The notes under the pieces were generated by a model, which worked only from the letters and a program-made list of their open reading frames with translations, ran no database searches and was not told where the DNA came from. A program made the position numbers and the translations under genes. A stretch of 46,368 nt of DNA, taken from NCBI GenBank assembly GCA_938034415.1, contig CALHLE010000012.1, positions 1 through 46,368 on the forward strand, given 5' to 3'. Positions within the stretch are counted from its first letter, which is position 1. Every line of letters begins with the position of its first letter. This DNA comes from an uncultured Anaerolineae bacterium (lineage in GTDB: Bacteria > Chloroflexota > Anaerolineae > J036 > Brachytrichaceae). Positions 34,869-43,908 of the stretch are shown piece after piece.

Positions 34869-35922
34869 CGCTGACGTTATTAAACCCACTGGTGAAAATC
34901 GCGATCCACTGGCCGGGGTCCGGCTCGGTTAGCACAACGACCTCGCGCACCCACTTTACCCACACGAAACCGCGCCGGCCGGGCGCCACCAGCCGCAGCG
35001 GGGCGCCGTGCCAGTGCTCTAGCGGCGCGTCTTCGTAATGCGTGGCCAGCAGCGCCTCGCGCGCCTCGGCCAGGGGCAAGCTCCAGCGGTAGCCGGTGAC
35101 CGACACGAAACTGACGAAGCGCGCTTCTGGGCGTAGGCCGGCGCAGTCGAGCAAGTCCCCTACGCGGACGCCGCGCCAATCTTGCGTGCTGTGCCAGCCG
35201 CCAGTGCAGTCGAGCGTCGTGCGCAGGGTTGCAGCCTGGTGATCCTGGAGCAGGTCGCTCAGCCGCAGGGCGAGCGGACGCTCCACGGCGCCGCGCACCC
35301 GCAAGCGCCACGTTGTCACATCAACCGGCGCCGGACGGTCGAACATCCAATTGGTGACCGGCATAGCCGGGCCGGTGTCATCGCCTGCGCCGCGCGAGCC
35401 GGTGAAGCGGCGATGCGCGCCGGGCAGCTTGAGCGCGTCGTTGATGGCGCGCTGCGCCGGCAGCGCCAGCGCGCCTAGGCCGAGCATGCTCAGCCAGCGC
35501 AGCGCATCGCGTCGGCCCGGCAAGTCGCGCCGCGTTGGTCGCCTGAAGCGTAGGACGACGTGACAGCCGAGCGACAGCATCAGCGCGATGCCGAAGACGA
35601 TGTGCAGGTGCATGCCATTCGGGTAGCCGACCGGCGCTTGCGCGTGCGTCCAGAAGACCCCGCTGAAGGCCGAGCCGACGGCAGCCATCGCGGTCAGGAT
35701 GGAGAGCGGCGTCTTCCAATCCCAGGCGCCGGCGCGCACCACGCGCGGCTGCACGCGGCGGAACTTCCACGCCAACGGGACAAGGAGCGCAAGCCCGGCA
35801 ACGGCATGGACGACGATGACCGGCGCCGCCTGCGCGTCGAGCAACACCCATGCGCCGAAGCCGCTGCCGGCAGCAAACGTCGCCAGCGCGAACAACGTCC
35901 AATCCACCAGGCGTGGGCGCAC
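34861..35922 (-). CDS. Membrane-anchored sulfite-oxidase-fold molybdopterin protein
   Basis: A 353-residue protein from GTG 35922. Residues 1 to about 140 form four hydrophobic helices with histidines ('VVHAVAG', 'MHLHIVFGIAL', 'GCHVVLRF') resembling a cytochrome b561/DUF4405-type segment. The C-terminal part is a molybdopterin-binding domain of the sulfite oxidase/YedY type, with the metal-ligand Cys in 'TTLDCTGGWHSTQDWRGVRV' and 'HWHGAPLRLVAPGRRGFVWVKWV'. The substrate is unknown. The fused membrane part suggests electron transfer with quinone or a membrane cytochrome. A TAGCAT -10 (complement of 35929-35934) lies 6 nt before the GTG, giving a leaderless start. Confidence 0.88.
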   Translation of the reverse strand: MRPRLVDWTLFALATFAAGSGFGAWVLLDAQAAPVIVVHAVAGLALLVPLAWKFRRVQPRVVRAGAWDWKTPLSILTAMAAVGSAFSGVFWTHAQAPVGYPNGMHLHIVFGIALMLSLGCHVVLRFRRPTRRDLPGRRDALRWLSMLGLGALALPAQRAINDALKLPGAHRRFTGSRGAGDDTGPAMPVTNWMFDRPAPVDVTTWRLRVRGAVERPLALRLSDLLQDHQAATLRTTLDCTGGWHSTQDWRGVRVGDLLDCAGLRPEARFVSFVSVTGYRWSLPLAEAREALLATHYEDAPLEHWHGAPLRLVAPGRRGFVWVKWVREVVVLTEPDPGQWIAIFTSGFNNVSDG

Positions 35923-35928
35923 GGCGCC

Positions 35929-35934
35929 ATGCTA
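35929..35934 (-). promoter_or_regulatory. -10 element of molybdopterin gene (leaderless, GTG start)
   Basis: TAGCAT on the minus strand, followed after 6 nt (GGCGCC) by GTG 35922. It sets the start of the molybdopterin gene. Confidence 0.5.
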
Positions 35935-36012
35935 GCGAGCCGCGATGAGAGGGAACTGAAACGGCGGACATCGCGCGCAGCTTGGCCGATTATGCCGTAG
36001 AATCTGCGCATC

Positions 36013-36501
36013 ATGTTCACCCGTTCGGCCTGGCGCGGGCCGGCCGCCGCGCTCTGCCTGCTCGTGTGGCTCGCCGGCTGCGCAGTAGCGCCGCCGCCGC
36101 GCCCCTCCCGCACCCCCGCTGCGATGCCTCCGGTTGCTACCGGCGCGTCTGCCGAGTCCAAAGTCGAAATCGCCTTCGAGATCAGCGGCGGCATCGGCGG
36201 CATGACGCAATCGTGGATCATCCGCGGCGACGGCAGCGTGGTGGATCACAACGGCAAAGCATATGCCCTGCCGCCGACGCAGGTGGCGCAGTTGCTAGGC
36301 GAGATCACGGCCGCCGGATTCTTCGACCTGAATGAAACCTACGAGGACATCGCATGCGCGGACTGCTTCGCTTACTCGATCTCGGTCAACGACGGCCAAC
36401 GGGCGAAGCGCGTCAAGATGCTGGACGGCGGTCAACTGCCGGAGCGGGCGCAGCGCGTCGTCGGCGCGCTCCGCGAGTTTGTCTTGGCGCTCGAACCTTG
36501 A
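36013..36501 (+). CDS. Small lipoprotein, DUF6438-like
   Basis: A 162-residue predicted lipoprotein: signal peptide with lipobox LAGC (Cys23), Pro-rich linker, then a compact domain 'KVEIAFEISGGIGGMTQSWIIRGDGSVVDHNGKAYALPPTQVAQLLGEITAAGFFDLNETYEDIACADCFAYSISVNDGQRAKRVKMLDGG'. The 'G.G....W.I..DG.V......' pattern resembles proteins annotated DUF6438. The conserved Cys pair (IACADC) may form a disulfide outside the cell. A TAGAAT -10 lies 9 nt before the ATG. The function is unknown. It is convergent with the hydrolase gene at 36509, with 7 bp between. Confidence 0.7.
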   Translation: MFTRSAWRGPAAALCLLVWLAGCAVAPPPRPSRTPAAMPPVATGASAESKVEIAFEISGGIGGMTQSWIIRGDGSVVDHNGKAYALPPTQVAQLLGEITAAGFFDLNETYEDIACADCFAYSISVNDGQRAKRVKMLDGGQLPERAQRVVGALREFVLALEP

Positions 36502-36508
36502 ATCCGAA

Positions 36509-38155
36509 TCAGTATTGCACGACCGCGAATGTCGCCGCGATGACCCAAGCAAACACTACCGCGTTGAGGAAGGCCGCGATCCACGGCCGACCCGCCATGC
36601 CGAATAGCCAGTGCGAATAGAGGCCATGCCATAGGAACAGCACGGCGATCACCGGCACGAGCAAAAGCAAGAAACCCGGCGCGCCAAACAGGCCGACCGA
36701 GGCAATCAGGCTGACGATGACGATCAGCTTGGTCAGCGCATAGAGGCCGGCGCGGGCGCGGCGCGATGCGCGGGCGACCATCCACTCGTCGGCCAAAAAG
36801 AAGACGAAACAACAGGCGAATAACACGCCGGCGACCCAGGCGCGATCCCCCACCAGCGCGAAGTTGTTCCACGTGAGATGCGCGGTTAGCCCAAACGTGA
36901 CGAGCGCATAAGCCGTCAGCGCGAGGGTCGCCAAGGCGGGCTTGAGCGCGAAGTCGGACGCCGCCGCGCCGACGATGCCGAGCGGCGCCGGCGCGGCGCG
37001 TTCGCCCGGCTCGGCTGCCGCGCGCTGAGCCACCGGCGCCCCGCGCTGCCGGAGCGCAAGATACGCGCCGCCGACGATCAGCCCGTAGATCAGAAAGTAG
37101 ATGCCCACGTAGTTGCCAACCGTGAGGGGCATCCAGCGATAGAGCGCGCCGCCGAATTGCAACAGGACCGGCGCGACGACTGCCGCAGCAAGGGCGCCGA
37201 GGATGACAAACCGGCCGGATACTGCGTTGCGCGCCGCGCTTGCGTTCGCCGCATGACCGCGCAGCAGCGTCGCTGCGAGCGGTTGAAAACCGATGACCGC
37301 GGCCAGGTAGAGCAACAGCACCCAGCCGATGCGCGAATCGGCCTCGACCGGGCGATCCGGCGCGCCGACGGCGAACGCCTGATCGAGCCAGCGCACCATC
37401 TCACGATAGACATCGTGGCTGAAGAGGATGCTGATGTGCTCCACGCCAGGGGCATAGATTAGCCGACGCGCCGTGCCGTCGGCGAAGTCGCCGTAAGTGA
37501 CGCCGGGCGCGCCGTCCGGATAGGCAGCGGTCAGGGCGGCCGTGCTGCCCTGGATGAAGCCGGCGAACTCGTTGGCGCCGACCAGGATCAGGAAGTTGCG
37601 CGGACGGCTGGGGTCGTTGGGCAATTGACGACCGAAGTTGCCCAGCGACAGCGCAATCGTGACCGGCACATCGCCGTGCGCGCTGCCGTAACGTGAGACG
37701 GCGCTCGCGCCCATCGAGTGGCCCAGGATCGCCACGCGCTCAGGGTCAACGAACGGCTGCGCGCGCAGGTGCGCCAGCGCCGTCGCGATGTTCGCGGCGA
37801 GCTTCTGATATTGCGCATCGCCGGCGAACGAATCCGGCAAACGGTCTAGGCTGGCGCCATGGCCGGCGAAGTCAATCAGCGCCGCGACGTAGCCGTTCTT
37901 CGCCAGCGTGTAGCCGAAACCGTACATCAACTGGCGGTTGCCGCTGAAGCCGTGCACAACCAGGACGGCGGGGAGTCTTGAGTTTTGAGCGCCCGTCAGC
38001 AAATCGGCAGGCAGGAAGAGCGTCATCGGCACGCCGTCTATGTCATACGCCTGACGCACTAGGCCGCGGTCGGCCTGGGCCAGGTTAAAAATCGCAAGGG
38101 CAGCCAACACGACGGCGAATGCCGCCGGGATGAGCGGTCGAACGGCGCGAGACAT
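36509..38155 (-). CDS. Alpha/beta hydrolase fused to a multi-TM domain
   Basis: A 548-residue membrane protein. After one signal-anchor helix, residues about 35-270 are an alpha/beta hydrolase: oxyanion motif 'VVHGFSGN', 'ALIDFAGHGAS', nucleophile elbow 'GHSMGAS' and a late His in 'PGVEHISILFS'. Residues about 280-548 carry about eight hydrophobic helices with no recognised transport motif. It could cleave an ester on a membrane-linked or extracellular substrate. ATG 38155 is chosen because TATACT (complement of 38163-38168) lies 7 nt upstream; an ATG at 38179 would precede that promoter. Confidence 0.8.
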   Translation of the reverse strand: MSRAVRPLIPAAFAVVLAALAIFNLAQADRGLVRQAYDIDGVPMTLFLPADLLTGAQNSRLPAVLVVHGFSGNRQLMYGFGYTLAKNGYVAALIDFAGHGASLDRLPDSFAGDAQYQKLAANIATALAHLRAQPFVDPERVAILGHSMGASAVSRYGSAHGDVPVTIALSLGNFGRQLPNDPSRPRNFLILVGANEFAGFIQGSTAALTAAYPDGAPGVTYGDFADGTARRLIYAPGVEHISILFSHDVYREMVRWLDQAFAVGAPDRPVEADSRIGWVLLLYLAAVIGFQPLAATLLRGHAANASAARNAVSGRFVILGALAAAVVAPVLLQFGGALYRWMPLTVGNYVGIYFLIYGLIVGGAYLALRQRGAPVAQRAAAEPGERAAPAPLGIVGAAASDFALKPALATLALTAYALVTFGLTAHLTWNNFALVGDRAWVAGVLFACCFVFFLADEWMVARASRRARAGLYALTKLIVIVSLIASVGLFGAPGFLLLLVPVIAVLFLWHGLYSHWLFGMAGRPWIAAFLNAVVFAWVIAATFAVVQY

Positions 38156-38162
38156 GCGCGGC

Positions 38163-38168
38163 AGTATA
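38163..38168 (-). promoter_or_regulatory. -10 element of the alpha/beta hydrolase gene
   Basis: TATACT on the minus strand, 7 nt before ATG 38155. Confidence 0.55.
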
Positions 38169-38205
38169 TGCGCGCGCATGAGCGGGGGATGAGCACATGC
38201 TCATG

Positions 38206-38211
38206 GATAAT
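38206..38211 (+). promoter_or_regulatory. -10 element of the VC0807-like gene
   Basis: GATAAT on the plus strand, 8 nt before ATG 38220, back to back with the hydrolase promoter 38 bp away. Confidence 0.5.
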
Positions 38212-38219
38212 CGGCGCTC

Positions 38220-38969
38220 ATGAAAGGCTGGATAAAGCTGCTGCTCGACATCGCGATGGGGGCCGTCATCCCCATCCTCATCCTGAACAACCTCACCAGG
38301 CTGCTCGGCGCGCCGATAGCCTATGTGATCGCCGCGCTGGTGCCGGTCGCCTATGTGCTGGCCGACACCTTCCTCATCAGCCGGCGCTTCAACGCCATCA
38401 CGACCTACGTCGCGCTCACGGCGATCATGAACGGCGTGTTGGCGTTTTGGTTCGTGGATGGCTGGCGCTACGCGCTGAAGGACACCGCAGGCCTGATCGT
38501 CGCCGTGGCTCTATTCTTCGGTTCGCTCGCCATCGGCAGGCCGATGTTCCAGTTCTTCATCGCGCAGGTCTTGCAGCCCGACACGCCGAAGAAAAACAGC
38601 GCATGGCGCGCGCTGATCGCCAAACCCGAAGTGAGACGCGGGCTGATCGCCGCGACGGCGCTGGTCGGCGCGATGAACGCAGCGCTCGGCGTCGCCAACT
38701 TCTTGCTCAACCTGAACATCGTGACCGCGCCGTTCGGCACGGACACGTTCAACGGTCAGGTGGCGGAGGTGAACGCGATCACGCGCGTCGCCTTCGCGCT
38801 GGCGTCGTTTGTCACATTCGCCGTGGCGTTCTATCTGGCCTACCGCGCGCTGTTCCAGGTGCTGCCCAGCGAGGAAGGCAAAAGCCAGTTCGAGAGCGAG
38901 TTTTGGGACCTGGTGCGCATCTGGGAGCAACAAGCCGACGCGCAAACTGCCGGCGCGGCTGCGGAATAA
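38220..38969 (+). CDS. VC0807-family membrane protein
   Basis: A 249-residue protein with about six helices: 'LLLDIAMGAVIPILILNNL', 'YVIAALVPVAYVLADTFLISRRFNAIT', 'AGLIVAVALFFGSLAIGRPMFQFFIAQVL', and two more near residues 145-165 and 190-220. The order of helices and the 'P.....D' positions fit the VC0807 family of unknown function. It has an acidic cytoplasmic tail. It lies alone between divergent and convergent neighbours. Confidence 0.7.
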   Translation: MKGWIKLLLDIAMGAVIPILILNNLTRLLGAPIAYVIAALVPVAYVLADTFLISRRFNAITTYVALTAIMNGVLAFWFVDGWRYALKDTAGLIVAVALFFGSLAIGRPMFQFFIAQVLQPDTPKKNSAWRALIAKPEVRRGLIAATALVGAMNAALGVANFLLNLNIVTAPFGTDTFNGQVAEVNAITRVAFALASFVTFAVAFYLAYRALFQVLPSEEGKSQFESEFWDLVRIWEQQADAQTAGAAAE

Positions 38970-38998
38970 AGAGCGCCTTCGCCCACGCCCGGCGCGCG

Positions 38999-41101
38999 TC
39001 AGTCCGAATCGCCCCGGTGCTTCCACGCTTCCAGCAGCGCATACACGTCGGCGGAGTTGTTAATGTGATTGCCATCGCTTTGCTCGATGCACGGGTGCAG
39101 GATAAAAGCGTGGGTCTGTTGGCCGCCCAACCCGCCGTGCGAACCGATCAACTCCTCGAAGGCGGCGACGCTGCCGTCGGCGTAGAGCGCGCTGTTCAAG
39201 ATCAGGTCGCCGGAGCTTTCAAACTGAGCCAGCCGCAGCAACTGCTCGGCGCGACGGCGCAGGTCGCCGTCGGCGAAAGGCGCTAACGGATCCTCGCCGG
39301 TCACGACGCCGGTGCTGAGGTCGCGCGCGCCGCGCTTGCCCAGCACCAACACGTGCCCATCATCGTTGGCCGCGACGACGAAGCCGATGCCCTCATGCTG
39401 AATCAGCGCATCCACCAAGCCGGGATGCTCAGCCTCGATGGCCTGCAGCGAGACGCGATGCTCGCCGACCGAGTTGAAGTAGATATGAGCGAGGTTGCCC
39501 GACGCGCAGACGATGATGTCGTCCCCGCCCTGAATGCCCGGCTGCTGTTGGCGCTTCTCCACGCCTTCGAGCGTGCGGGCCGTCGCGCGCATCACCGCCC
39601 GGCGAATGCGCCGCCCTTCCTGAGACTTGAGATGTTGGCTGGCCGCGTTTAGCTCGGCGACCAGGGCTTGCACGAAGGAGTGGCCGGCTTCGGTCGCCTG
39701 CTCTTCGCCCACGCGCACGTCGGCGCGCGTCAGGTCATCAATCAGCCGGCGCAGCGTCTTGCCGTAGCGTTGCCGGAAAGTCGCGCCGGCCGATTGGCCA
39801 TGATCCGACAGGATGATCAAGTCGTAGTCGAAAGGCGCGAAATAGCGAATGGTCTGCTGGATGTGACGAATATGCCGATCAAACCCCCGGAGGGTGTTCA
39901 TCGCGTCCGGCGAGTCGGGGCCGGCGTGATGCGCCACTTCGTCGTAGCCGATGAACGACATGTAGATCACCGGCGCGCCGCGGATGATCTCGTGCATGGT
40001 CGCATAGACGGCCAAATCGCGCAGGAACACATTGGTAATGACGCGCAGGCCGGTGTAGGGGCTGGGGAAGCGACGGTCAAGCCGCGGCCGACTGCCGCGA
40101 ATCTGCTGGCGGAGCGCCTGATAAATCTCGATGCACAAGTCCGCTACGCACAACGCCAACGTGCGGCCAAAGGTGTATGGGTTGAGCCAGAATGAGGCGA
40201 GCGCATCCAACGCGCGTTCGGTCTGCAGCTTGCTGTTGCGCGGGATGGTGCTGAGCGTGAGCAGCGAGCGCGCCGCGTCGCCGTTGACCAGGTTGTTGAT
40301 GGATGCGCCCTGGCGCAACAACCCGCGCCCGTTGCTGTGTCGCGCGTTGATGAAGTGGGCGTCGTCCGGGTTGTTCGACACCCGCATCTTGCGCCGGCGC
40401 TTGTCGTACCAACGAAACGCCGGAATGTCCTCGTTGTCGCCGTACATGATGCCGACCTGCGACGACGAGGTTTGCGAAGGCAACCCGCAGTCGAAGCGCA
40501 TCAAGCAGTAGCCGGCCCTGAGCAAGTCGCGCGCGGCCGGCATCAACCCATGGGCAACGGCCGCTCGCATGCGCTCATAAGAGAGGCCATCAATCTCCAG
40601 CAGCACCATGCCGCGACGGCTGGCATCTTTGGGCTGATCGAGGCGAGCGCCGGTGCCGCGCACGGTATGAATGACGAACCGCAGATAGGTGTAATCATCG
40701 TCTAGGGCGATCAGCCCGCCGGCGACGGCATTCGCGAGCGAAAGGAAGAGCGCGCTGGGGACGACGTTCAGCAGCGCCGCGCCGAGCAAGAGATCGGCCA
40801 TCAACACGAGCAGCAACGTGTTGACGATCAGCGTAGCAGCCCCAACGGTAAAGACGATCAACGGCGCGCGCAACCACAGCAACACCGGCAAAATGGCGAA
40901 GTTGGCCGCCGCGACGACGAAGGCTACGCCCAAGCCGCGCACGATTAGGCCAGCGGAAGGCGGCGCAAACGAGGTGGGCGACGCAACAAGGACGAGCGCG
41001 GCCAAGATGACGACCTCGGCGACGAGGAACCATCCAAAGCTAGTGGCCAACCTTCGGAAGTCTCGAACAAGGCTCTTTGGCTCAACGGAGGACTTGCGCA
41101 T
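38999..41101 (-). CDS. Holin-like membrane domain fused to a phosphodiesterase
   Basis: A 700-residue protein (715 if ATG 41146 is used). Residues about 15-130 are four helices ('LVAEVVILAALVLVASP', 'GLGVAFVVAAANFAILPVLLWLRAPLIVFTVGAATLIVNTLLLVLMADLLLGAALLNVVPSALFLSL') like the mycobacterial four-TM phage-holin family. The C-terminal part is an alkaline-phosphatase-superfamily domain. Its metal and nucleophile motifs are 'LEIDGLSYERM', 'CGLPSQTSSSQVGIMYG' (nucleophile Thr/Ser), 'MSFIGYDEVAHHAGPDS' and 'ILSDHGQS'. The topology would place the catalytic part in the cytoplasm or outside, depending on helix number. The substrate is unknown (nucleotide or lipid-linked phosphate). The long frame upstream of 41146 is antisense to the ATP-grasp gene and is not real. 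Confidence 0.82.
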   Translation of the reverse strand: MRKSSVEPKSLVRDFRRLATSFGWFLVAEVVILAALVLVASPTSFAPPSAGLIVRGLGVAFVVAAANFAILPVLLWLRAPLIVFTVGAATLIVNTLLLVLMADLLLGAALLNVVPSALFLSLANAVAGGLIALDDDYTYLRFVIHTVRGTGARLDQPKDASRRGMVLLEIDGLSYERMRAAVAHGLMPAARDLLRAGYCLMRFDCGLPSQTSSSQVGIMYGDNEDIPAFRWYDKRRRKMRVSNNPDDAHFINARHSNGRGLLRQGASINNLVNGDAARSLLTLSTIPRNSKLQTERALDALASFWLNPYTFGRTLALCVADLCIEIYQALRQQIRGSRPRLDRRFPSPYTGLRVITNVFLRDLAVYATMHEIIRGAPVIYMSFIGYDEVAHHAGPDSPDAMNTLRGFDRHIRHIQQTIRYFAPFDYDLIILSDHGQSAGATFRQRYGKTLRRLIDDLTRADVRVGEEQATEAGHSFVQALVAELNAASQHLKSQEGRRIRRAVMRATARTLEGVEKRQQQPGIQGGDDIIVCASGNLAHIYFNSVGEHRVSLQAIEAEHPGLVDALIQHEGIGFVVAANDDGHVLVLGKRGARDLSTGVVTGEDPLAPFADGDLRRRAEQLLRLAQFESSGDLILNSALYADGSVAAFEELIGSHGGLGGQQTHAFILHPCIEQSDGNHINNSADVYALLEAWKHRGDSD

Positions 41102-41251
41102 ATCGGCGCGGGGCGAAGCGCCCGCCGCACGGCGAGAGAATATCATGTCTGCGGGAGCGCGCTGCCTCGGCGCATCCCGGTTGAGTTGACATTCCGGCCC
41201 ATCGCGTCCACGATTCAGCGCTAAACGTCGAGGCCGCGCGAGGGACATGCC

Positions 41252-42463
41252 ATGTCGAAACCGATCACCGTCTTGTGCTTGAGCAGCGCCGTCAAGGGCC
41301 AGCGCCTGATCCAAGAGCTGAAGCGGCTGGGCTGCCGCGTGTTTCTGCTGACCGAGGAGCGCTGGCGCGGCGACGAGTGGCCCTACGAATCGCTCGAGGG
41401 CATTCATTACATGCACAGCTTGGCGAACCGCCAACACGTCATCAACGCAGCCAGTTACATGGCGCGCGGCCTGCAATTCGACCTGATCATCCCGCTGGAC
41501 GAATACGAGGTGCAGACGGCCGGCGCGTTGCGCGAGCACTTCGTCATGCCCGGCATGACCGCCTCGGAAGCCCAGCCGTTCAACGACAAACTGGCGATGC
41601 GAGTGCGGGCGCGGGCGGCCGGCATCCCGGTGCCCGAGTTCACGCCGGTGTTCAACTACGACATCCTGCGAGAATGGATGTCGCGCGTGCCGCCGCCATG
41701 GTTGCTCAAGCCGCGCCACGAGGCCGGCGCGATGGGCATCAAGCGCTGCGAGGACGCCGAACAGGTCTGGCGTTGGCTCGATCAGCTCGGCGACGAGCAG
41801 TCCCGCCGCTTGTTGGAGCAGTTCGTGCCGAGCGACGTGTTCCATGTGGACGCGCTCGTGTGGCAAGGCCAGGTCGTGTTCACCATCGCCGGCGCTTACG
41901 GCAAGCCGCCGCTCAGCGTGTCGCACAGCGGCGGCGTGTTCATCACGCACACGCTGCCGGCGGAGAGCGAGGAAGCGCAAAGGCTGGCGGCGCTCAACGC
42001 GCAGGTGATCGGCGCGCTGGCGCCGCAGGGATTCAGCGGCGCTGTGCACGCCGAATACCTCCGCGCGCTCGACACCGGTCGGTGGCTATTCCTAGAGGCC
42101 GGCGCGCGCGTGGGCGGCGCCAACATCGCCGACATGATCGAGCGCGCAACCGGCGTCAACCCCTGGGCTGAGTGGGCGCGCATAGAGGTCGCTCGCTTCC
42201 TCGGCGAAGACTACGCGCCGCCCGCCGCGCGCCGCGATCACGCCGGCATCCTGATCTGCCTGGCCCGCCAGGAGCATCCCGACCTGTCCGGCTATAACGA
42301 CCCCGAAGTGGCCTGGCGGCTGAAGAAACGGCATCATGCCGGGTTGATCGTCGTTTCACCCGACGCCGCGCGCGTGCAATCCCTCCTCAGCAGCTACAGC
42401 CAGCGCTTCGCCGAAGACTTCCTCGCCCGCGCCGAACCGTGGGAGACGGGAAGGATGGTGTAG
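41252..42463 (+). CDS. ATP-grasp family ligase
   Basis: A 403-residue protein with a carbamoyl-phosphate-synthase-like ATP-grasp fold. The N-terminal Rossmann-type start is 'ITVLCLSSAVKGQRLIQELKRLGCRVFLLTE'. The central domain has 'FNDKLAMRVRARAAGIPVPEF', 'WLLKPRHEAGAMGIKRCEDAEQVWRWL' and 'HAEYLRALDTGRWLFLEAGARVGGANIADMIERATGVNPW', the E..AR.GG.N metal-binding block. The ligated substrates cannot be inferred. An SD-like GAGGGA lies 8 nt before ATG 41252. Divergent from the phosphodiesterase gene and followed by an FAD oxidoreductase after 125 bp. Confidence 0.88.
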   Translation: MSKPITVLCLSSAVKGQRLIQELKRLGCRVFLLTEERWRGDEWPYESLEGIHYMHSLANRQHVINAASYMARGLQFDLIIPLDEYEVQTAGALREHFVMPGMTASEAQPFNDKLAMRVRARAAGIPVPEFTPVFNYDILREWMSRVPPPWLLKPRHEAGAMGIKRCEDAEQVWRWLDQLGDEQSRRLLEQFVPSDVFHVDALVWQGQVVFTIAGAYGKPPLSVSHSGGVFITHTLPAESEEAQRLAALNAQVIGALAPQGFSGAVHAEYLRALDTGRWLFLEAGARVGGANIADMIERATGVNPWAEWARIEVARFLGEDYAPPAARRDHAGILICLARQEHPDLSGYNDPEVAWRLKKRHHAGLIVVSPDAARVQSLLSSYSQRFAEDFLARAEPWETGRMV

Positions 42464-42573
42464 GCCGACTCGACTTCGGCGCCGGACAAACGCGCGTAGC
42501 GGGCATATCTTCACGTCAGCCGCCCGATCGCACTCACACTCGGCGTTCACGCCGACGCCGCGCCGGGCGAGGG

Positions 42574-42579
42574 TAGCAT
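42574..42579 (+). promoter_or_regulatory. -10 element of the FAD oxidoreductase gene
   Basis: TAGCAT, 9 nt before ATG 42589. The upstream 125-bp gap also contains a GGCGT/ACGCC hairpin. Confidence 0.4.
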
Positions 42580-42588
42580 AGCGCCCAT

Positions 42589-43908
42589 ATGAACATCGCC
42601 ATCATCGGTGCGGGGGCGACCGGCCTGGCGGCCGCGCACGACCTGCTGAAAGCCGGCTGCCGCGTCACGCTCTTGGAAGCCGGCGACCGACCCGGCGGCC
42701 TGGCCGCCGGCTTCAAAATGCCGCACTGGGACTGGTCGCTGGAGAAGTTCTATCACCATTGGTTCGAGTCCGACGGCGACGTGCTGAAGTTGGCCGACGC
42801 GATCGGCGTTCGCGATCGCGTCATCTTCAAGCGGCCCATCACGGTTTCGTATTGGAATGGCCGCTTTTATCCGCTCGACTCGCCGGCGGCTGCGCTGAAG
42901 TTCCCCGGCCTGTCGTTGCCCGCCAAGCTCCCCTTCGGCCTGGCCACGATCTACTTGAAATATCTCACTGCGAACTGGCGCGCGTTGGAGCGCTACACCG
43001 CGCATGCGTGGGCGTCGCGGTGGATGGGGCGGCAGGCGTATGAGGTCATCTGGCAGCCGCTGCTCGAAGGCAAGTTCGGCGACCTCTATCAACAGGTGAA
43101 CATGGCCTGGCTGTGGGCGCGCATCAAGGCGCGCAGCCCTCGGCTGGGCACCTTTATCGGCGGCTTCCAGGCTTTCTTCGACGCCCTCGCCGCGCGCGCG
43201 CAAGCCCTGGGCGGCGTCATTCGCTATTCAACTCGCGTTGAGGCGCTGCGCCTTGAGGACGCGCTGAGTCGCCGGTGGCGAGTCCGGGCCTGTTCCCAAG
43301 GCTCGACGTTCGAGGACCTATTTGACGTTGTGCTCAGCACAACGTCGCCGCGCGTCATGGCCAAGCTCGCGCCGCAGTTGCCGCCCGATTACCTGGGCGC
43401 GCTCAGCGCGCTGCAATCGCTGGGCGCGGTGGTCGTGATCTTCGCGCTCGACCGGCCGCTCGACCGCCAGGGCTACTACTGGCACAACCTGCCCAAGAGC
43501 GCCGGCTTCCCCTACCTCGCCATGTGCGAGCACACCAACTTCGTCGCGGCCGAGCACTTCGGCGGGCAACACCTCATCTATTGCGGCGACTACCTCCCCC
43601 CCGCGCATCCGTACTTCTCCATGACGGAAGACGAATTGCGCAGCGCCTTCCTGCCCTCGCTGGCGCGCTTCAACCCGCAATTCGACCCCTCTTGGGTGCA
43701 AGATGCGTGGGTGTTTCGCGAAGCCTACGCGCAGCCGGTGCCATTCGTCAACCACAGCCGACACATCCCGCCGGTGAAGACTCCCCTGCCCGGCTTGTTC
43801 TTCGCCAGCATGAGCCAGGTGTATCCGTGGGATCGCGGCACCAACTACGCCATCCGGCTCGGCCGCCAGACGGCGGCGGCTATACTCGCATCAGCGAGCG
43901 ATGGGTGA
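42589..43908 (+). CDS. FAD-dependent amine-oxidase-like oxidoreductase
   Basis: A 439-residue flavoprotein. The N-terminus has the dinucleotide motif 'IIGAGATGLAAAHDLLKAGCRVTLLEAGDRPGGLAAGF', and 'DWSLEKFYHHWFESDGDVLKLADAIGV' follows. The C-terminal FAD contact 'GLFFASMSQVYPWDRGTNYAIRLGRQTAAAIL' matches the protoporphyrinogen oxidase/carotenoid desaturase/amine oxidase superfamily. Members of this type are often seen beside sugar or cell-surface genes, but the substrate is open. It overlaps the FHA gene start by 8 bp, so the two are translationally coupled. No carotenoid partner is next to it, although a crtA-like gene lies elsewhere in the window. Confidence 0.88.
   Translation: MNIAIIGAGATGLAAAHDLLKAGCRVTLLEAGDRPGGLAAGFKMPHWDWSLEKFYHHWFESDGDVLKLADAIGVRDRVIFKRPITVSYWNGRFYPLDSPAAALKFPGLSLPAKLPFGLATIYLKYLTANWRALERYTAHAWASRWMGRQAYEVIWQPLLEGKFGDLYQQVNMAWLWARIKARSPRLGTFIGGFQAFFDALAARAQALGGVIRYSTRVEALRLEDALSRRWRVRACSQGSTFEDLFDVVLSTTSPRVMAKLAPQLPPDYLGALSALQSLGAVVVIFALDRPLDRQGYYWHNLPKSAGFPYLAMCEHTNFVAAEHFGGQHLIYCGDYLPPAHPYFSMTEDELRSAFLPSLARFNPQFDPSWVQDAWVFREAYAQPVPFVNHSRHIPPVKTPLPGLFFASMSQVYPWDRGTNYAIRLGRQTAAAILASASDG

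Noticed and set aside
38168-39286. A 372-codon frame across the VC0807-like gene and the end of the phosphodiesterase gene
   Set aside because: It is Arg/His-rich shadow sequence overlapping two real genes in other frames.
41147-42049. N-terminal extension of the phosphodiesterase frame
   Set aside because: It is antisense to the ATP-grasp gene and low in plausible protein sequence.
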